NCBI GenBank assembly: GCA_900315265.1
Contig: OMYN01000013.1
Span: forward strand, 1-44,650
Direction: 5' to 3'
From: an uncultured Eubacteriales bacterium
GTDB lineage: Bacteria; Bacillota; Clostridia; Lachnospirales; Bianqueaceae
DNA length: 44,650 nt
This document shows, in pieces, positions 25,675 through 33,544 of this stretch. The stretch's first letter is position 1; every line of letters begins with the position of its first letter. Both the position numbers and the translations under genes were made by a program. The notes beneath the pieces are model-generated. The model worked only from the letters and a program-made list of their open reading frames with translations. It was not told the DNA's origin and searched no databases.

Positions 25675-25713
25675 CTTTACACCTCTTCTTTGATATTTGT
25701 CCCGGCCTTTGCC

Positions 25714-26598
25714 TTACCGGTCGTTTTCTTTAAGCCAGGATGTCATCATCTTCAGATATTTGTCGGTCTGGTCCACATAGCAGGTATGGCGGGCCCCGTC
25801 GAACAGCTCCCACCGGGCCCCCGGTATGCCGTCCGCCATGGTCTTGGCGATCAAAGGCGAGCACAGATCCTGGGTACCGCTGACTACCAGCGTCGGGGTA
25901 TGGATCCGGCCAAGCTTATCCGTTACATCATAGTCTTTTAAGGTCCCGTTAGGGGTAAACTCATTGGGTCCCCAGGCGGTCACATAGGCTTCGCGGCCGG
26001 TTTTTACCTTTCGACGCACGGGCTCCGGAGCGTCCGGTCCCGGATCGAGCGCGCAATAGCGGTGCATGAATTCTTCCTCGGCCGCCTGATAGGCCGGGCT
26101 GGTGTAGTCATTGCTTTCTTCCGCTTTTTGAATGGCCTCCTGGTCTTCCTGACTCATCATTTTGATGCGGCGGTGCTGTTCTTTAGACCACAGAGCTGCC
26201 GAGGGAAGGGTCGATGAAAGCGTCATCGAAAGGACTCCCTGAGGCTTTGTCCCCGTCATGTACAATAGCTCCAGCATGCCGCCCCAGGACTGGCCCAGCA
26301 GGTGGATCGTGTCCAGCTCCAGAAACTTTCTCAGCTCGATCAGTTCATTGATCCAGGTCTCGGCCTTCCAAAGTTCTTTATGTCCGTCCAGATAGGAATT
26401 CCCACAGCCGATCTGGTCGTACATGACCAGCTGCCGCCCGCTCAGATCCGCAAGAGGATCCAATACTTCCATCTTGGTATGGGTGGAACCGGGTCCCCCG
26501 TGAAGCAGCAGCAGAGGGGCCCTGTCCGTTTTTTCGCCCACGATCCGATAATAGGTCCGATAGCCCAGATAGGGCATGTAACCTTCCGTAATTTTCAT
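25714..26598 (-). CDS. pip: Proline iminopeptidase (alpha/beta hydrolase)
   Basis: 294 residues from the ATG at 26598 (AAGAAGG upstream); the longer ORF extends across the promoter. It removes N-terminal proline from peptides. The oxyanion-hole motif HGGPG is at 33-37, followed by MYDQIGCGNS, nucleophile Ser104 in GQSWGG, Asp in SGTQDLC and His in GARHTC. All catalytic residues are present. It is first in a run with udp and the surface-protein gene; cytoplasmic. Confidence 0.9.
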   Translation of the reverse strand: MKITEGYMPYLGYRTYYRIVGEKTDRAPLLLLHGGPGSTHTKMEVLDPLADLSGRQLVMYDQIGCGNSYLDGHKELWKAETWINELIELRKFLELDTIHLLGQSWGGMLELLYMTGTKPQGVLSMTLSSTLPSAALWSKEQHRRIKMMSQEDQEAIQKAEESNDYTSPAYQAAEEEFMHRYCALDPGPDAPEPVRRKVKTGREAYVTAWGPNEFTPNGTLKDYDVTDKLGRIHTPTLVVSGTQDLCSPLIAKTMADGIPGARWELFDGARHTCYVDQTDKYLKMMTSWLKENDR

Positions 26599-26625
26599 AT
26601 GGATACCTTCTTTCCATGATGTATT

Positions 26626-26634
26626 ATTATAGCA
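26626..26634 (-). promoter_or_regulatory. Extended -10 promoter of pip
   Basis: TGC-TATAAT on the minus strand (26626-26634), 28 bases before the pip start. The -35 is weak. Confidence 0.6.
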
Positions 26635-26673
26635 TGAGAAAATCCTTAGAAAAAGTAAGAGCCGGGAGGGATC

Positions 26674-27519
26674 ATGATTCTGACGATCAAGGACGATTTC
26701 AATCTGGATAAGATCGCGAAAAGCGGCCAGTGTTTCCGCTGGAGGCCGCTTAAGGACGGTTTCTGGAAGATCCCCTATCGGGATCGGCTTCTGACCATAG
26801 GTCCTGCCCCGAGGGCAGAAAAAGGACCGGGCAAATACCAACTTTCCTGCACTCAGGAGGAATTTGACCATGTCTGGTATCCCTACTTTGACTTTGCGAC
26901 TGACTACCGGACGGTCCGCGGCCGGATCGATGAGGAAAAGGATCCTTACTTATATGCCGCCTCTCAGTACGGCCGGGGCATCCGCATCCTCAGCCAGGAC
27001 CCCTGGGAAATACTGATCACCTTTATCATCAGCCAGCGAAAGAACATACCGGCCATCCGTCAGTCTGTGGAAGCCCTCTGCCAGGCAGGCGGGGAGCCTA
27101 AGCCGGAAGGCTGGTATACTTTTCCGTCAGCCGAAGCCCTTGACTCCCTCTCCGACCGGGAGCTTGGACAATGTCACCTGGGCTACCGGCAAAAGTACAT
27201 CCGCTCTGCCGCCCGCCTGGCGGCCGGTCAGGGCATCGATTTCGACTATCTCAAACAGTGCAGCGAAAAGGACTGCATGGAGCAGCTGACAAGTCTGTAC
27301 GGCGTAGGGGTCAAAGTCGCTTCGTGCACGGCCCTGTACGGTCTTCACCGGCTGGACTTTTTTCCGAAAGACGTCTGGATCGGACGGGTCCTGGAAAGGC
27401 ACTATGGAAAAGACCAGGGCTTTGAGAATGGTTTCCCCTTTGACCTTTACCGCCCCTATAACGGGATCATGCAGCAGTACCTGTTCGAATACGAACGAAA
27501 TAATAACGATCACATATAA
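26674..27519 (+). CDS. ogg: 8-oxoguanine DNA glycosylase/AP lyase
   Basis: 281 residues after GGGAGGG. It excises oxidised guanine from DNA. The N-terminal OGG-type domain has AKSGQCFRWR (residues 15-24). The helix-hairpin-helix-GPD domain follows, with the hairpin LYGVGVKVASCTALYGL holding catalytic Lys214 and the GPD Asp233 in FFPKDVW. The length suits the OGG1/OggI group. It is monocistronic, and the hairpin at 27521 follows its stop. Confidence 0.9.
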   Translation: MILTIKDDFNLDKIAKSGQCFRWRPLKDGFWKIPYRDRLLTIGPAPRAEKGPGKYQLSCTQEEFDHVWYPYFDFATDYRTVRGRIDEEKDPYLYAASQYGRGIRILSQDPWEILITFIISQRKNIPAIRQSVEALCQAGGEPKPEGWYTFPSAEALDSLSDRELGQCHLGYRQKYIRSAARLAAGQGIDFDYLKQCSEKDCMEQLTSLYGVGVKVASCTALYGLHRLDFFPKDVWIGRVLERHYGKDQGFENGFPFDLYRPYNGIMQQYLFEYERNNNDHI

Positions 27520-27520
27520 A

Positions 27521-27572
27521 ATCGCTCCGTTATGAGCCGCGGCCTTAAAAGGCACAGCTTTAACGGAGCGAT
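27521..27572. terminator. 12-bp perfect inverted repeat after ogg
   Basis: ATCGCTCCGTTA (27521-27532) and TAACGGAGCGAT (27561-27572) enclose a small palindrome GCCTTAAAAGGC. The minus strand follows with TTTTAT, so it may terminate the convergent glnN transcript as well as ogg. Confidence 0.65.
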
Positions 27573-27631
27573 CATGTTTCTACTCGTTTTTTCATCTCAA
27601 GGTAAGAATCATACGAAACAATCTATAAAGC

Positions 27632-27711
27632 CTTCTCCGGCCGAATCGGTATCGCGGGGGGCCGGCCGGAGAAGACTCTCTCAACAGAAAGATCCATCCC
27701 AAACCTTTCTG
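27632..27711. terminator. Two further hairpins downstream of glnN
   Basis: CTTCTCCGGCC (27632-27642) pairs with GGCCGGAGAAG (27664-27674). CAGAAAG (27685-27691) pairs with CTTTCTG (27705-27711). Neither has a long U-tract. They lie in the 233-base gap between ogg and glnN and may stabilise or end the glnN transcript. Confidence 0.5.
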
Positions 27712-27752
27712 AAAAGAGCAGTTGAAAGGGAGAAACGATGCTGTCGGTTTAA

Positions 27753-29852
27753 TTATTTAACGGTAAACAGCAGCTTCTCGTAAGTCGGGAACGGCCAGTC
27801 TTTCTGAGAGGTCAGCGTCTCGGCTTCGTCGCAAGGCTTACGCAGGGCAGTCATGCCGTCCAGTACGTTATCGCGTACATAGTTGGCAGCTTCCTGACCG
27901 TCGCCCATGGACTTGTAGGTATTGAGGACATCTTCCAGTTGGTCAGCCTTGGTATCGATCTCGTCGACCAGAGCGGACAAGGTGGCGATCCTCTTCTTCT
28001 CGAAGGTACCGGCTCCGTCTCCGCCTACCACTGCTGCTTTAGCAGAATAGGTATCAGACAGCTCTTTGACATAAGTCTCGATAGCCGGCAGGATCTCGCG
28101 GCGGGCCATGTCTACCATGGTGCGGCCTTCGATGTTCAGGCGTTTGCAGTAGTTCTCCAGGCCGATTTCATAGCGGGCCTTGATCTCCGATTCGGAATAG
28201 ATCTTAAGAGACGTCAGCATATCGACGTTCTTCTTCTCCAGAAGGACCGGATAAGCATCGGCGGTGGTGCGCAGGTTCAGCAGGCCGCGTTTGTTGACGG
28301 CTTCATCGATCCAGCTGTCATCATAACCGTTGCCGTTGAAGATGATGCGCTTATGTTCTTTAATAGACTTCTGCAGCAGTTTGTGCAGATCAGTGTTGAA
28401 GTCAGCGGAACCTTCCAGAGCATCTGCATACTCGCGAAGGACATCCGCAACGGCTGCGTTCAGGATCGTATTGCAGGTAGCGATACTGTTGGAAGAACCC
28501 AGCATACGGAACTCGAACTTGTTGCCGGTGAAGGCAAAAGGCGAAGTACGGTTGCGGTCGGTGGTATCGCGGAAGAACTTGGGCAGTACATGAACACCAA
28601 GTTTCATGACCGTCTTCTCGGTACCATCATAAGGTGTATCATTCTCAAGAGACTTCAGGACTTCGGTCAGTTCGTCGCCCAGGAAGATAGAGATAACAGC
28701 CGGAGGTGCCTCGTTGGCGCCCAGACGGTTATCGTTCTCAGCGGTTGCGACCGACAGACGAAGAAGGTCTTGATAGCGGTCCACAGCCTCGATGACGGCG
28801 CAGAGGAAAGTTAAGAACTGCGCGTTCTCATGAGGCGTGTCTCCGGGGGTCAACAGGTTGACACCGGTATCGGTGCCCATTGACCAGTTGTTATGTTTGC
28901 CGGAACCGTTAACGCCGGCGAAGGGTTTTTCATGCAGTAAGCAGACCAGATTATGACGAAGGGCAACCTTCTTCATGATCTCCATGGTCAGCTGGTTGTG
29001 GTCGGTAGCCACGTTGGTGGTGGAGTAAATGGGAGCCAACTCGTGCTGAGAAGGAGCAACCTCGTTATGCTCGGTCTTAGCCAGGACACCCAGCTTCCAC
29101 AGTTCCTCGTTCAGATCCTCCATGAAGGACAGGACACGGGGTTTGATGACACCGAAATAATGGTCATCCAGTTCCTGGCCCTTGGAAGGCATTGCGCCGA
29201 ACAGAGTACGGCCGGTAAGTTTCAGGTCTTCACGCTGTTCATACTGGTCGCGGTCGATCAGGAAGTATTCCTGCTCGGGACCGACACTGGTGATGACCCG
29301 TTTAACATCTTCATTGCCGAACAGTTTCAGGACACGAAGGGCCTGTTTGTTCAGAGCCTCCATAGAACGCAGAAGAGGCGTCTTTTTATCCAGCGCTTCA
29401 CCGCCGTAAGAGCAGAAGGCAGTCGGGATGCACAGCGTATGATCTTTTACGAAAGCGTAGGAAGTAGGATCCCATGCGGTATAACCTCTGGCTTCAAAGG
29501 TTGCGCGAAGTCCGCCCGACGGGAACGAAGAAGCATCCGGCTCGCCTTTGATCAGTTCTTTGCCGGAGAATTCCATAATGACACGCCCGTCCGGTGCCGG
29601 AGAAATAAAGCTGTCATGCTTTTCAGCGGTAACGCCGGTCATAGGCTGGAACCAGTGAGTGAAGTGGGTAGCTCCCTTTTCGATCGCCCATTCCTTCATT
29701 GCGGCAGCGACTTCATCCGCTACCTTACTGTCCAGCGACCGTCCCTCTTTGATGGTTCTCTTCAGAGAGTGATACGTCTCGGTCGACAGCCGCGCCTTCA
29801 TGACACGGTCGTCAAAGACAAGACTTCCAAAGATCTCGGTTACTTTTTCCAT
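27753..29852 (-). CDS. glnN: Glutamine synthetase type III
   Basis: 699 residues from the ATG at 29852 (GGGGGG upstream). ATP-dependent amidation of glutamate by ammonium, as a large GSIII hexamer/dodecamer. The N-terminal GSIII domain has [18 protein letters not shown] and [20 protein letters not shown]. The catalytic barrel follows: [10 protein letters not shown] near 225, [14 protein letters not shown] near 300, [17 protein letters not shown] near 350, then [17 protein letters not shown]. The length matches the family (about 700). It is transcribed divergently from the glutamate synthase operon and is complementary to the short type I enzyme at 35628. Confidence 0.95.
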   Translation of the reverse strand: MEKVTEIFGSLVFDDRVMKARLSTETYHSLKRTIKEGRSLDSKVADEVAAAMKEWAIEKGATHFTHWFQPMTGVTAEKHDSFISPAPDGRVIMEFSGKELIKGEPDASSFPSGGLRATFEARGYTAWDPTSYAFVKDHTLCIPTAFCSYGGEALDKKTPLLRSMEALNKQALRVLKLFGNEDVKRVITSVGPEQEYFLIDRDQYEQREDLKLTGRTLFGAMPSKGQELDDHYFGVIKPRVLSFMEDLNEELWKLGVLAKTEHNEVAPSQHELAPIYSTTNVATDHNQLTMEIMKKVALRHNLVCLLHEKPFAGVNGSGKHNNWSMGTDTGVNLLTPGDTPHENAQFLTFLCAVIEAVDRYQDLLRLSVATAENDNRLGANEAPPAVISIFLGDELTEVLKSLENDTPYDGTEKTVMKLGVHVLPKFFRDTTDRNRTSPFAFTGNKFEFRMLGSSNSIATCNTILNAAVADVLREYADALEGSADFNTDLHKLLQKSIKEHKRIIFNGNGYDDSWIDEAVNKRGLLNLRTTADAYPVLLEKKNVDMLTSLKIYSESEIKARYEIGLENYCKRLNIEGRTMVDMARREILPAIETYVKELSDTYSAKAAVVGGDGAGTFEKKRIATLSALVDEIDTKADQLEDVLNTYKSMGDGQEAANYVRDNVLDGMTALRKPCDEAETLTSQKDWPFPTYEKLLFTVK

Positions 29853-29984
29853 AAAAGACCCCCCTAAGGATGCGAAGCGCCACCCGCTCCCGCTCTTCAC
29901 AGCAGGAGACGTTGACCGCTTTACGCTAAACATAAAATAAGGCAATGCGCCTTTTCGAAAGACGCCTTTGCCTTTATGCCGTTC
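29853..29984 (-). promoter_or_regulatory. Structured leader of glnN
   Basis: A leader of about 125 bases. A promoter-proximal hairpin with arms AAGGCA/TGCCTT (29939-29974, inner GCGCC/GACGCC region) is followed in the transcript by TTATTTTATG. A second stem of 8 bp (29887-29894 with 29901-29908) closes the hexaloop GUGAAG. It is not the ANTAR consensus (A first, G fourth), so regulation by that protein is not supported here, though some RNA control is likely. Confidence 0.45.
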
Positions 29985-30012
29985 ATCTTATCACTCCCTG
30001 TTTTTTTGTCAA
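29985..30012 (-). promoter_or_regulatory. glnN promoter
   Basis: -35 TTGACA (30007-30012), 16-base spacer, -10 TAAGAT (29985-29990), minus strand. Confidence 0.7.
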
Positions 30013-30219
30013 CCGTTCCCGGCCGGGCAGCACTTGCCAAAGACGACCGCATTATATGGAAGAAATTTTTTCAAAAATTTTTTGAAAACGGGCTGGATCA
30101 GCCTCCCGAAAAGGGCATTTTTTGCATAATAAAATTTTCATCCTTCATAATTGTCCATAAAAAAGGTCCAAAATCGTCAAAATTTCGTTATTTTTGAATC
30201 GGACGCCGGACTTCATTCA
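30013..30219. other. Divergent glnN/gltB1 control region
   Basis: No gene. It holds an AT-rich palindrome TTTTCAAAAATTTTTTGAAAA-like (30067-30088, given as a description of its arms TTTTCAAAAA and TTTTTTGAAAA), a small perfect stem GGCTG-GAT-CAGCC near 30091-30103, and A/T runs. I see no GlnR/TnrA box (TGTNAN7TNACA). Confidence 0.5.
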
Positions 30220-30248
30220 TTGACAAGGGATAAAGGCGGCGTTACAAT
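30220..30248 (+). promoter_or_regulatory. Strong promoter of the glutamate synthase operon
   Basis: -35 TTGACA (30220-30225, perfect), 17-base spacer, -10 TACAAT (30243-30248). The start point is expected near 30255, only a few bases before the first ANTAR-type hairpin. Confidence 0.85.
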
Positions 30249-30258
30249 AGAGAAACTG

Positions 30259-30320
30259 ATGAGCAAGGGCGTTCATGGTAAGACTGACCGGCATCCTGCA
30301 GGAAAACAAGGGTGTTTTCC
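30259..30320 (+). promoter_or_regulatory. Twin hexaloop hairpins, ANTAR recognition element
   Basis: P1: ATGAGC (30259-30264), loop AAGGGC (30265-30270), GTTCAT (30271-30276), six pairs with one G-U. P2: GGAAAAC (30301-30307), loop AAGGGT (30308-30313), GTTTTCC (30314-30320), seven Watson-Crick pairs. Both loops have exactly six bases with A at 1 and G at 4, the rule for RNA bound by ANTAR proteins such as EutV and NasR. A terminator follows at 30326-30364. An ANTAR protein is encoded at 36913-37509 in the same cluster. The linker (30277-30284) can pair with 30336-30343, part of the terminator. Confidence 0.8.
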
Positions 30321-30325
30321 AAAGA

Positions 30326-30364
30326 ATGTCAGAAGGTCTTATTTTAGACGCCTTTTTTTGACAT
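30326..30364 (+). terminator. Leader terminator of the glutamate synthase operon
   Basis: AAGGTCT and AGACGCCTT close a 6-base loop (core 30333-30354), followed by seven T. Outer arms ATGTCA (30326-30331) and TGACAT (30359-30364) extend the stem. It stands about 100 bases before the first gene, where antitermination would act. Confidence 0.75.
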
Positions 30365-30442
30365 GCCGGGCATATATAAAAAACAGCCCGGCGCCAATAA
30401 AAGTCTGTGAGAGGCTTCGGCATCGCTCTTGGGCTTTCACAG
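30365..30442 (+). promoter_or_regulatory. Two more leader hairpins before gltB1
   Basis: GCCGGGC (30365-30371) pairs with GCCCGGC (30386-30392). CTGTGA (30405-30410) pairs with TCACAG (30437-30442). Function unknown; the second ends close to the ribosome site and might affect initiation. Confidence 0.5.
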
Positions 30443-30461
30443 GCAGGAAAGGACAGTATCT

Positions 30462-31559
30462 ATGGAACTGGAAGGTCAGGTCCGCATCCCGTCGGGATGT
30501 GCTATTTCGGCAGTTGTTTCCAAAGACCTTCGGCCGATCTCCGGTGAAACGGTCATTAAAAGCATGATCCCCATGCACGACCGTTCCAACGGTTTAGGAG
30601 GCGGCTTTGCCGGCTATGGCATTTATCCTGATTATAAGGACTTTTATGCGTTTCACATTTTCTACGACAGCCGTAAGGCTCAGGAAGAATGTGAAAAGTA
30701 TCTGAAAGATCATTTTGAGATCGTACAGGCAGAAACGATCCCTACCCGCAAGATCCCCGAAATCAACGATGTTCCGCTGATCTGGCGCTACTTTATCATC
30801 CCGCTGACTTCGCAGATGCTGCGTCTTCAGGTCGATGAAAAAGAATATACCGCCCGCTGCGTCATGTATATCAATGTCCATCTGGACGGAGCCTTCGTTT
30901 TCTCCAGCGGCAAAAACATGGGCATCTTTAAGGCAGTCGGCTTTCCCGAAGACGTCGGCCGTTTCTATCAGCTGGACGACTACGAGGGTTATGAATGGAC
31001 GGCTCACGGCCGTTATCCCACCAATACCCCCGGCTGGTGGGGCGGCGCTCATCCTTTCGGCCTTCTGGATTACTCGGTCGTTCATAACGGTGAGATCTCC
31101 TCTTATGATGCCAACCGCCGCTTCATCGAGATGTTCGGCTATAAATGCACCCTTCAGACCGATACCGAGGTCATTACCTATATAGCGGATTATCTGCTCC
31201 GTAAGCAGAAGCTGTCTTTAAAAGAAATGTCTTCTGTCATTGCCGCTTCCTTCTGGGATACCATCGATCATAAAGATCCCCAGGAAGCCAAAGTGCAGAC
31301 TTACCTTAGAAAGATCTATTCCAGCCTTCTGATCACGGGCCCCTTCTCTATCATTCTGGGCTTCAACGGCGGACTGATGGCCTTAAACGACCGTCTGAAA
31401 CTGCGTTCCATGGTGACTGCCCGGAAGGGAAATACCGTCTACATCGCCAGCGAGGAAGCAGCCATCCGGGCAATGGAACCGGATGTCACCAATCTTTACG
31501 CGCCGGCCGGCGGCGAGCCCTTTATCGTCCTGACCGATGAATATGAGAAGGAGGTGTAA
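30462..31559 (+). CDS. gltB1: Glutamate synthase, glutaminase (class II amidotransferase) subunit, archaeal type
   Basis: 365 residues from the ATG at 30462 (AGGAAAGGA upstream). It releases ammonia from glutamine for the FMN subunit. The presumed nucleophile is Cys13 in IPSGCAISA, so about 12 residues would be cleaved off. Later motifs are GRYPTNTPGWWGGAHPFGLL, VVHNGEISSYDANRRF (glutamine site) and TDTEVITYIADYLL. Class II domains in bacterial GltB are fused to the rest of the enzyme; here the domain is a free chain, as in archaeal-type glutamate synthase. It is first in the ANTAR-leader operon. Confidence 0.88.
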   Translation: MELEGQVRIPSGCAISAVVSKDLRPISGETVIKSMIPMHDRSNGLGGGFAGYGIYPDYKDFYAFHIFYDSRKAQEECEKYLKDHFEIVQAETIPTRKIPEINDVPLIWRYFIIPLTSQMLRLQVDEKEYTARCVMYINVHLDGAFVFSSGKNMGIFKAVGFPEDVGRFYQLDDYEGYEWTAHGRYPTNTPGWWGGAHPFGLLDYSVVHNGEISSYDANRRFIEMFGYKCTLQTDTEVITYIADYLLRKQKLSLKEMSSVIAASFWDTIDHKDPQEAKVQTYLRKIYSSLLITGPFSIILGFNGGLMALNDRLKLRSMVTARKGNTVYIASEEAAIRAMEPDVTNLYAPAGGEPFIVLTDEYEKEV

Positions 31560-31562
31560 CAG

Positions 31563-33068
31563 ATGCCCATTTCTTTAGTGACTCCCGAATTTGAAGTCCT
31601 CCGTGACCAGACCCGCTGCATCAAGTGCCGTGTCTGCGAGCGTCAGTGCGCTAATAAAGTCCATCATCTTGATCCGGATCTGGGCGTCATGGTCTCGGAT
31701 GAGGCCAGCTGCGTTGACTGTCAGCGCTGTGTGACCCTCTGTCCTACCCACGCTTTAAAGATCCGCGTCAATGAAAATCAGTTCCGTCCCAATGCCAACT
31801 GGAGCCAGCAGACCATCAAAGAGATCTATAAACAGGCTGAGACCGGCGGTATGCTTCTGTCCTCTATGGGCAACCCCAATCCTCTTCCCAATTATTGGGA
31901 TCATCTTCTGATCAATGCGTCCCAGGTTACCAACCCTTCCATCGATCCTTTGCGAGAACCTATGGAAACCAAGGTATTCTTGGGCAAGAAACCACGTAGC
32001 ATCAAGCGTCTGCCTGACGGCAGCATCGATACCAGCCTGACTCCGCAGCTGGAGCTGTCCATGCCTCTTATGTTCAGCGCCATGAGCTACGGTGCTATCA
32101 GCTACAACGCTCATGAATCTCTGGCCCGGGCAGCGACCGAGCTGGGTATCTACTACAACACCGGTGAGGGCGGCCTGCACGAAGACTTCTACAAGTACGG
32201 CCCCAACACCATCGTCCAGGTAGCCTCCGGCCGTTTCGGCGTTCACGAGGCATATCTTAATGCCGGAGCCGCCATCGAGATCAAGATGGGCCAGGGTGCA
32301 AAGCCCGGTATCGGCGGCCATCTTCCCGGGGCCAAGATCACCGAAGCCGTCAGCCGCACCCGTATGATCCCCAAAGGGACCGACGCGATCAGCCCTGCTC
32401 CCCACCATGACATTTACTCCATCGAGGATCTGCGCCAGCTGGTTTATTCTTTAAAGGAAGCAACCAATTATACCAAACCGGTCATCGTCAAAGTCGCGGC
32501 TGTTCACAATATCGCGGCCATCGCCAGCGGTATCGCCAGAAGCGGCGCCGATATCATCGCTATTGACGGTATCCGGGGCGGCACAGGCGCCGCTCCTACA
32601 AGGATCCGTGATAATGTCGGCATCCCCATCGAACTGGCGCTTGCCTCTGTGGACCAGCGCCTGAGAGATGAAGGCGTGCGCAACGACGTTTCCTTAGTCG
32701 TAGGCGGTTCCATCCGTTCGGCGGCCGATGTCGTAAAAGCCGTCGCATTGGGAGCGGACGCCTGCTACATCGGAACAGCGGCTCTGGTCGCTCTGGGCTG
32801 CCATTTGTGCCGTTCCTGCCAGACCGGCAAGTGCAACTGGGGCATCGCCACCCAGCAGCCGGAACTGGTCAAGAGACTGAATACCGATATCGGCACTCAG
32901 CATCTGGTCAATCTGATGACCGCCTGGCAGCACGAGATCAAGGAAATGATGGGCGGAATGGGTATTAACTCCATCGAGGCGCTGCGGGGCAACCGTCTGA
33001 TGCTGCGCGGCGTAGGACTTAGTGAAAAGGAGCTTGAGATCCTCGGTGTCTCATACGCGGGAGAATGA
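31563..33068 (+). CDS. gltB2: Glutamate synthase, FMN/iron-sulfur catalytic subunit with N-terminal ferredoxin domain
   Basis: 501 residues. It reductively aminates 2-oxoglutarate with the ammonia supplied. An N-terminal two-cluster ferredoxin (residues 17-75) has CIKCRVCERQC and CVDCQRCVTLCP. The FMN barrel follows: SYGAISYNAHESLARAA, NTGEGG, QGAKPGIGGHLPG, then IDGIRGGTGAAPT. The 3Fe-4S loop CHLCRSCQTGKCNWGIAT lies near residue 415. It starts four bases after gltB1 and overlaps the next start (ATGA). The fused ferredoxin suggests electrons may come from ferredoxin or from the FAD subunit. Confidence 0.93.
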   Translation: MPISLVTPEFEVLRDQTRCIKCRVCERQCANKVHHLDPDLGVMVSDEASCVDCQRCVTLCPTHALKIRVNENQFRPNANWSQQTIKEIYKQAETGGMLLSSMGNPNPLPNYWDHLLINASQVTNPSIDPLREPMETKVFLGKKPRSIKRLPDGSIDTSLTPQLELSMPLMFSAMSYGAISYNAHESLARAATELGIYYNTGEGGLHEDFYKYGPNTIVQVASGRFGVHEAYLNAGAAIEIKMGQGAKPGIGGHLPGAKITEAVSRTRMIPKGTDAISPAPHHDIYSIEDLRQLVYSLKEATNYTKPVIVKVAAVHNIAAIASGIARSGADIIAIDGIRGGTGAAPTRIRDNVGIPIELALASVDQRLRDEGVRNDVSLVVGGSIRSAADVVKAVALGADACYIGTAALVALGCHLCRSCQTGKCNWGIATQQPELVKRLNTDIGTQHLVNLMTAWQHEIKEMMGGMGINSIEALRGNRLMLRGVGLSEKELEILGVSYAGE

Positions 33069-33541
33069 AACGGGTCTATGTAAATGAACAGTGGTGCCTG
33101 GGGTGCCACTTATGCGAATATAACTGCGCTTATGCCAACAGCCCCAAGGCCGGGCAGGGCCTGTACGGGATGGTCGATGCTTTGAAAGACAAACCGATCT
33201 TCCCCAGGATCACGATCGAAAGTACCGATGAAGACGCTTCCTGCGCCGATCCGTCCCAGACAGCCATCAGTTATGCGGTACAGTGCCGCCACTGCACCGA
33301 CCCCATCTGTGTCAAGAGCTGTATCAGCGGAGCCCTTCATAAGGAGAACGGGACCGTCGTCATCGATCATGACAAGTGCGTCGGCTGCTTTACCTGCATC
33401 CTGGTATGCCCTTACGGGGCCATCACGCACGACGATACCGGCGCGGTTCAAAAATGCGAACTGTGTCTGAAAAATACAGCAGGCAAACCTGCCTGCGTGG
33501 CAGGCTGCCCCAACGCGGCCATCGTCTTTGAGGAGCGGTAA
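33065..33541 (+). CDS. Four-cluster-type ferredoxin subunit (HycB/DmsB-like)
   Basis: 158 residues with cysteine groups CLGCHLCEYNC, CRHCTDPICVKSC, CVGCFTCILVCP and CELCLKN...CVAGCP, which can hold up to four 4Fe-4S clusters. It probably wires the FAD subunit to the FMN subunit of glutamate synthase. It overlaps gltB2 by four bases and precedes the FAD gene by three, so the three chains are made together. Similar proteins serve formate hydrogenlyase and DMSO reductase, but context argues for glutamate synthase here. Confidence 0.88.
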   Translation: MKRVYVNEQWCLGCHLCEYNCAYANSPKAGQGLYGMVDALKDKPIFPRITIESTDEDASCADPSQTAISYAVQCRHCTDPICVKSCISGALHKENGTVVIDHDKCVGCFTCILVCPYGAITHDDTGAVQKCELCLKNTAGKPACVAGCPNAAIVFEER

Positions 33542-33544
33542 CAT

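Noticed and set aside
29887..29908. Hexaloop stem in the glnN leader as an ANTAR site
   Set aside because: The loop is GUGAAG, lacking A at 1 and G at 4, and no second matching hairpin was found.
30013..30219. GlnR/TnrA box or a known glutamine riboswitch in the nitrogen control region
   Set aside because: No TGTNAN7TNACA dyad and no recognisable riboswitch core could be found by eye.
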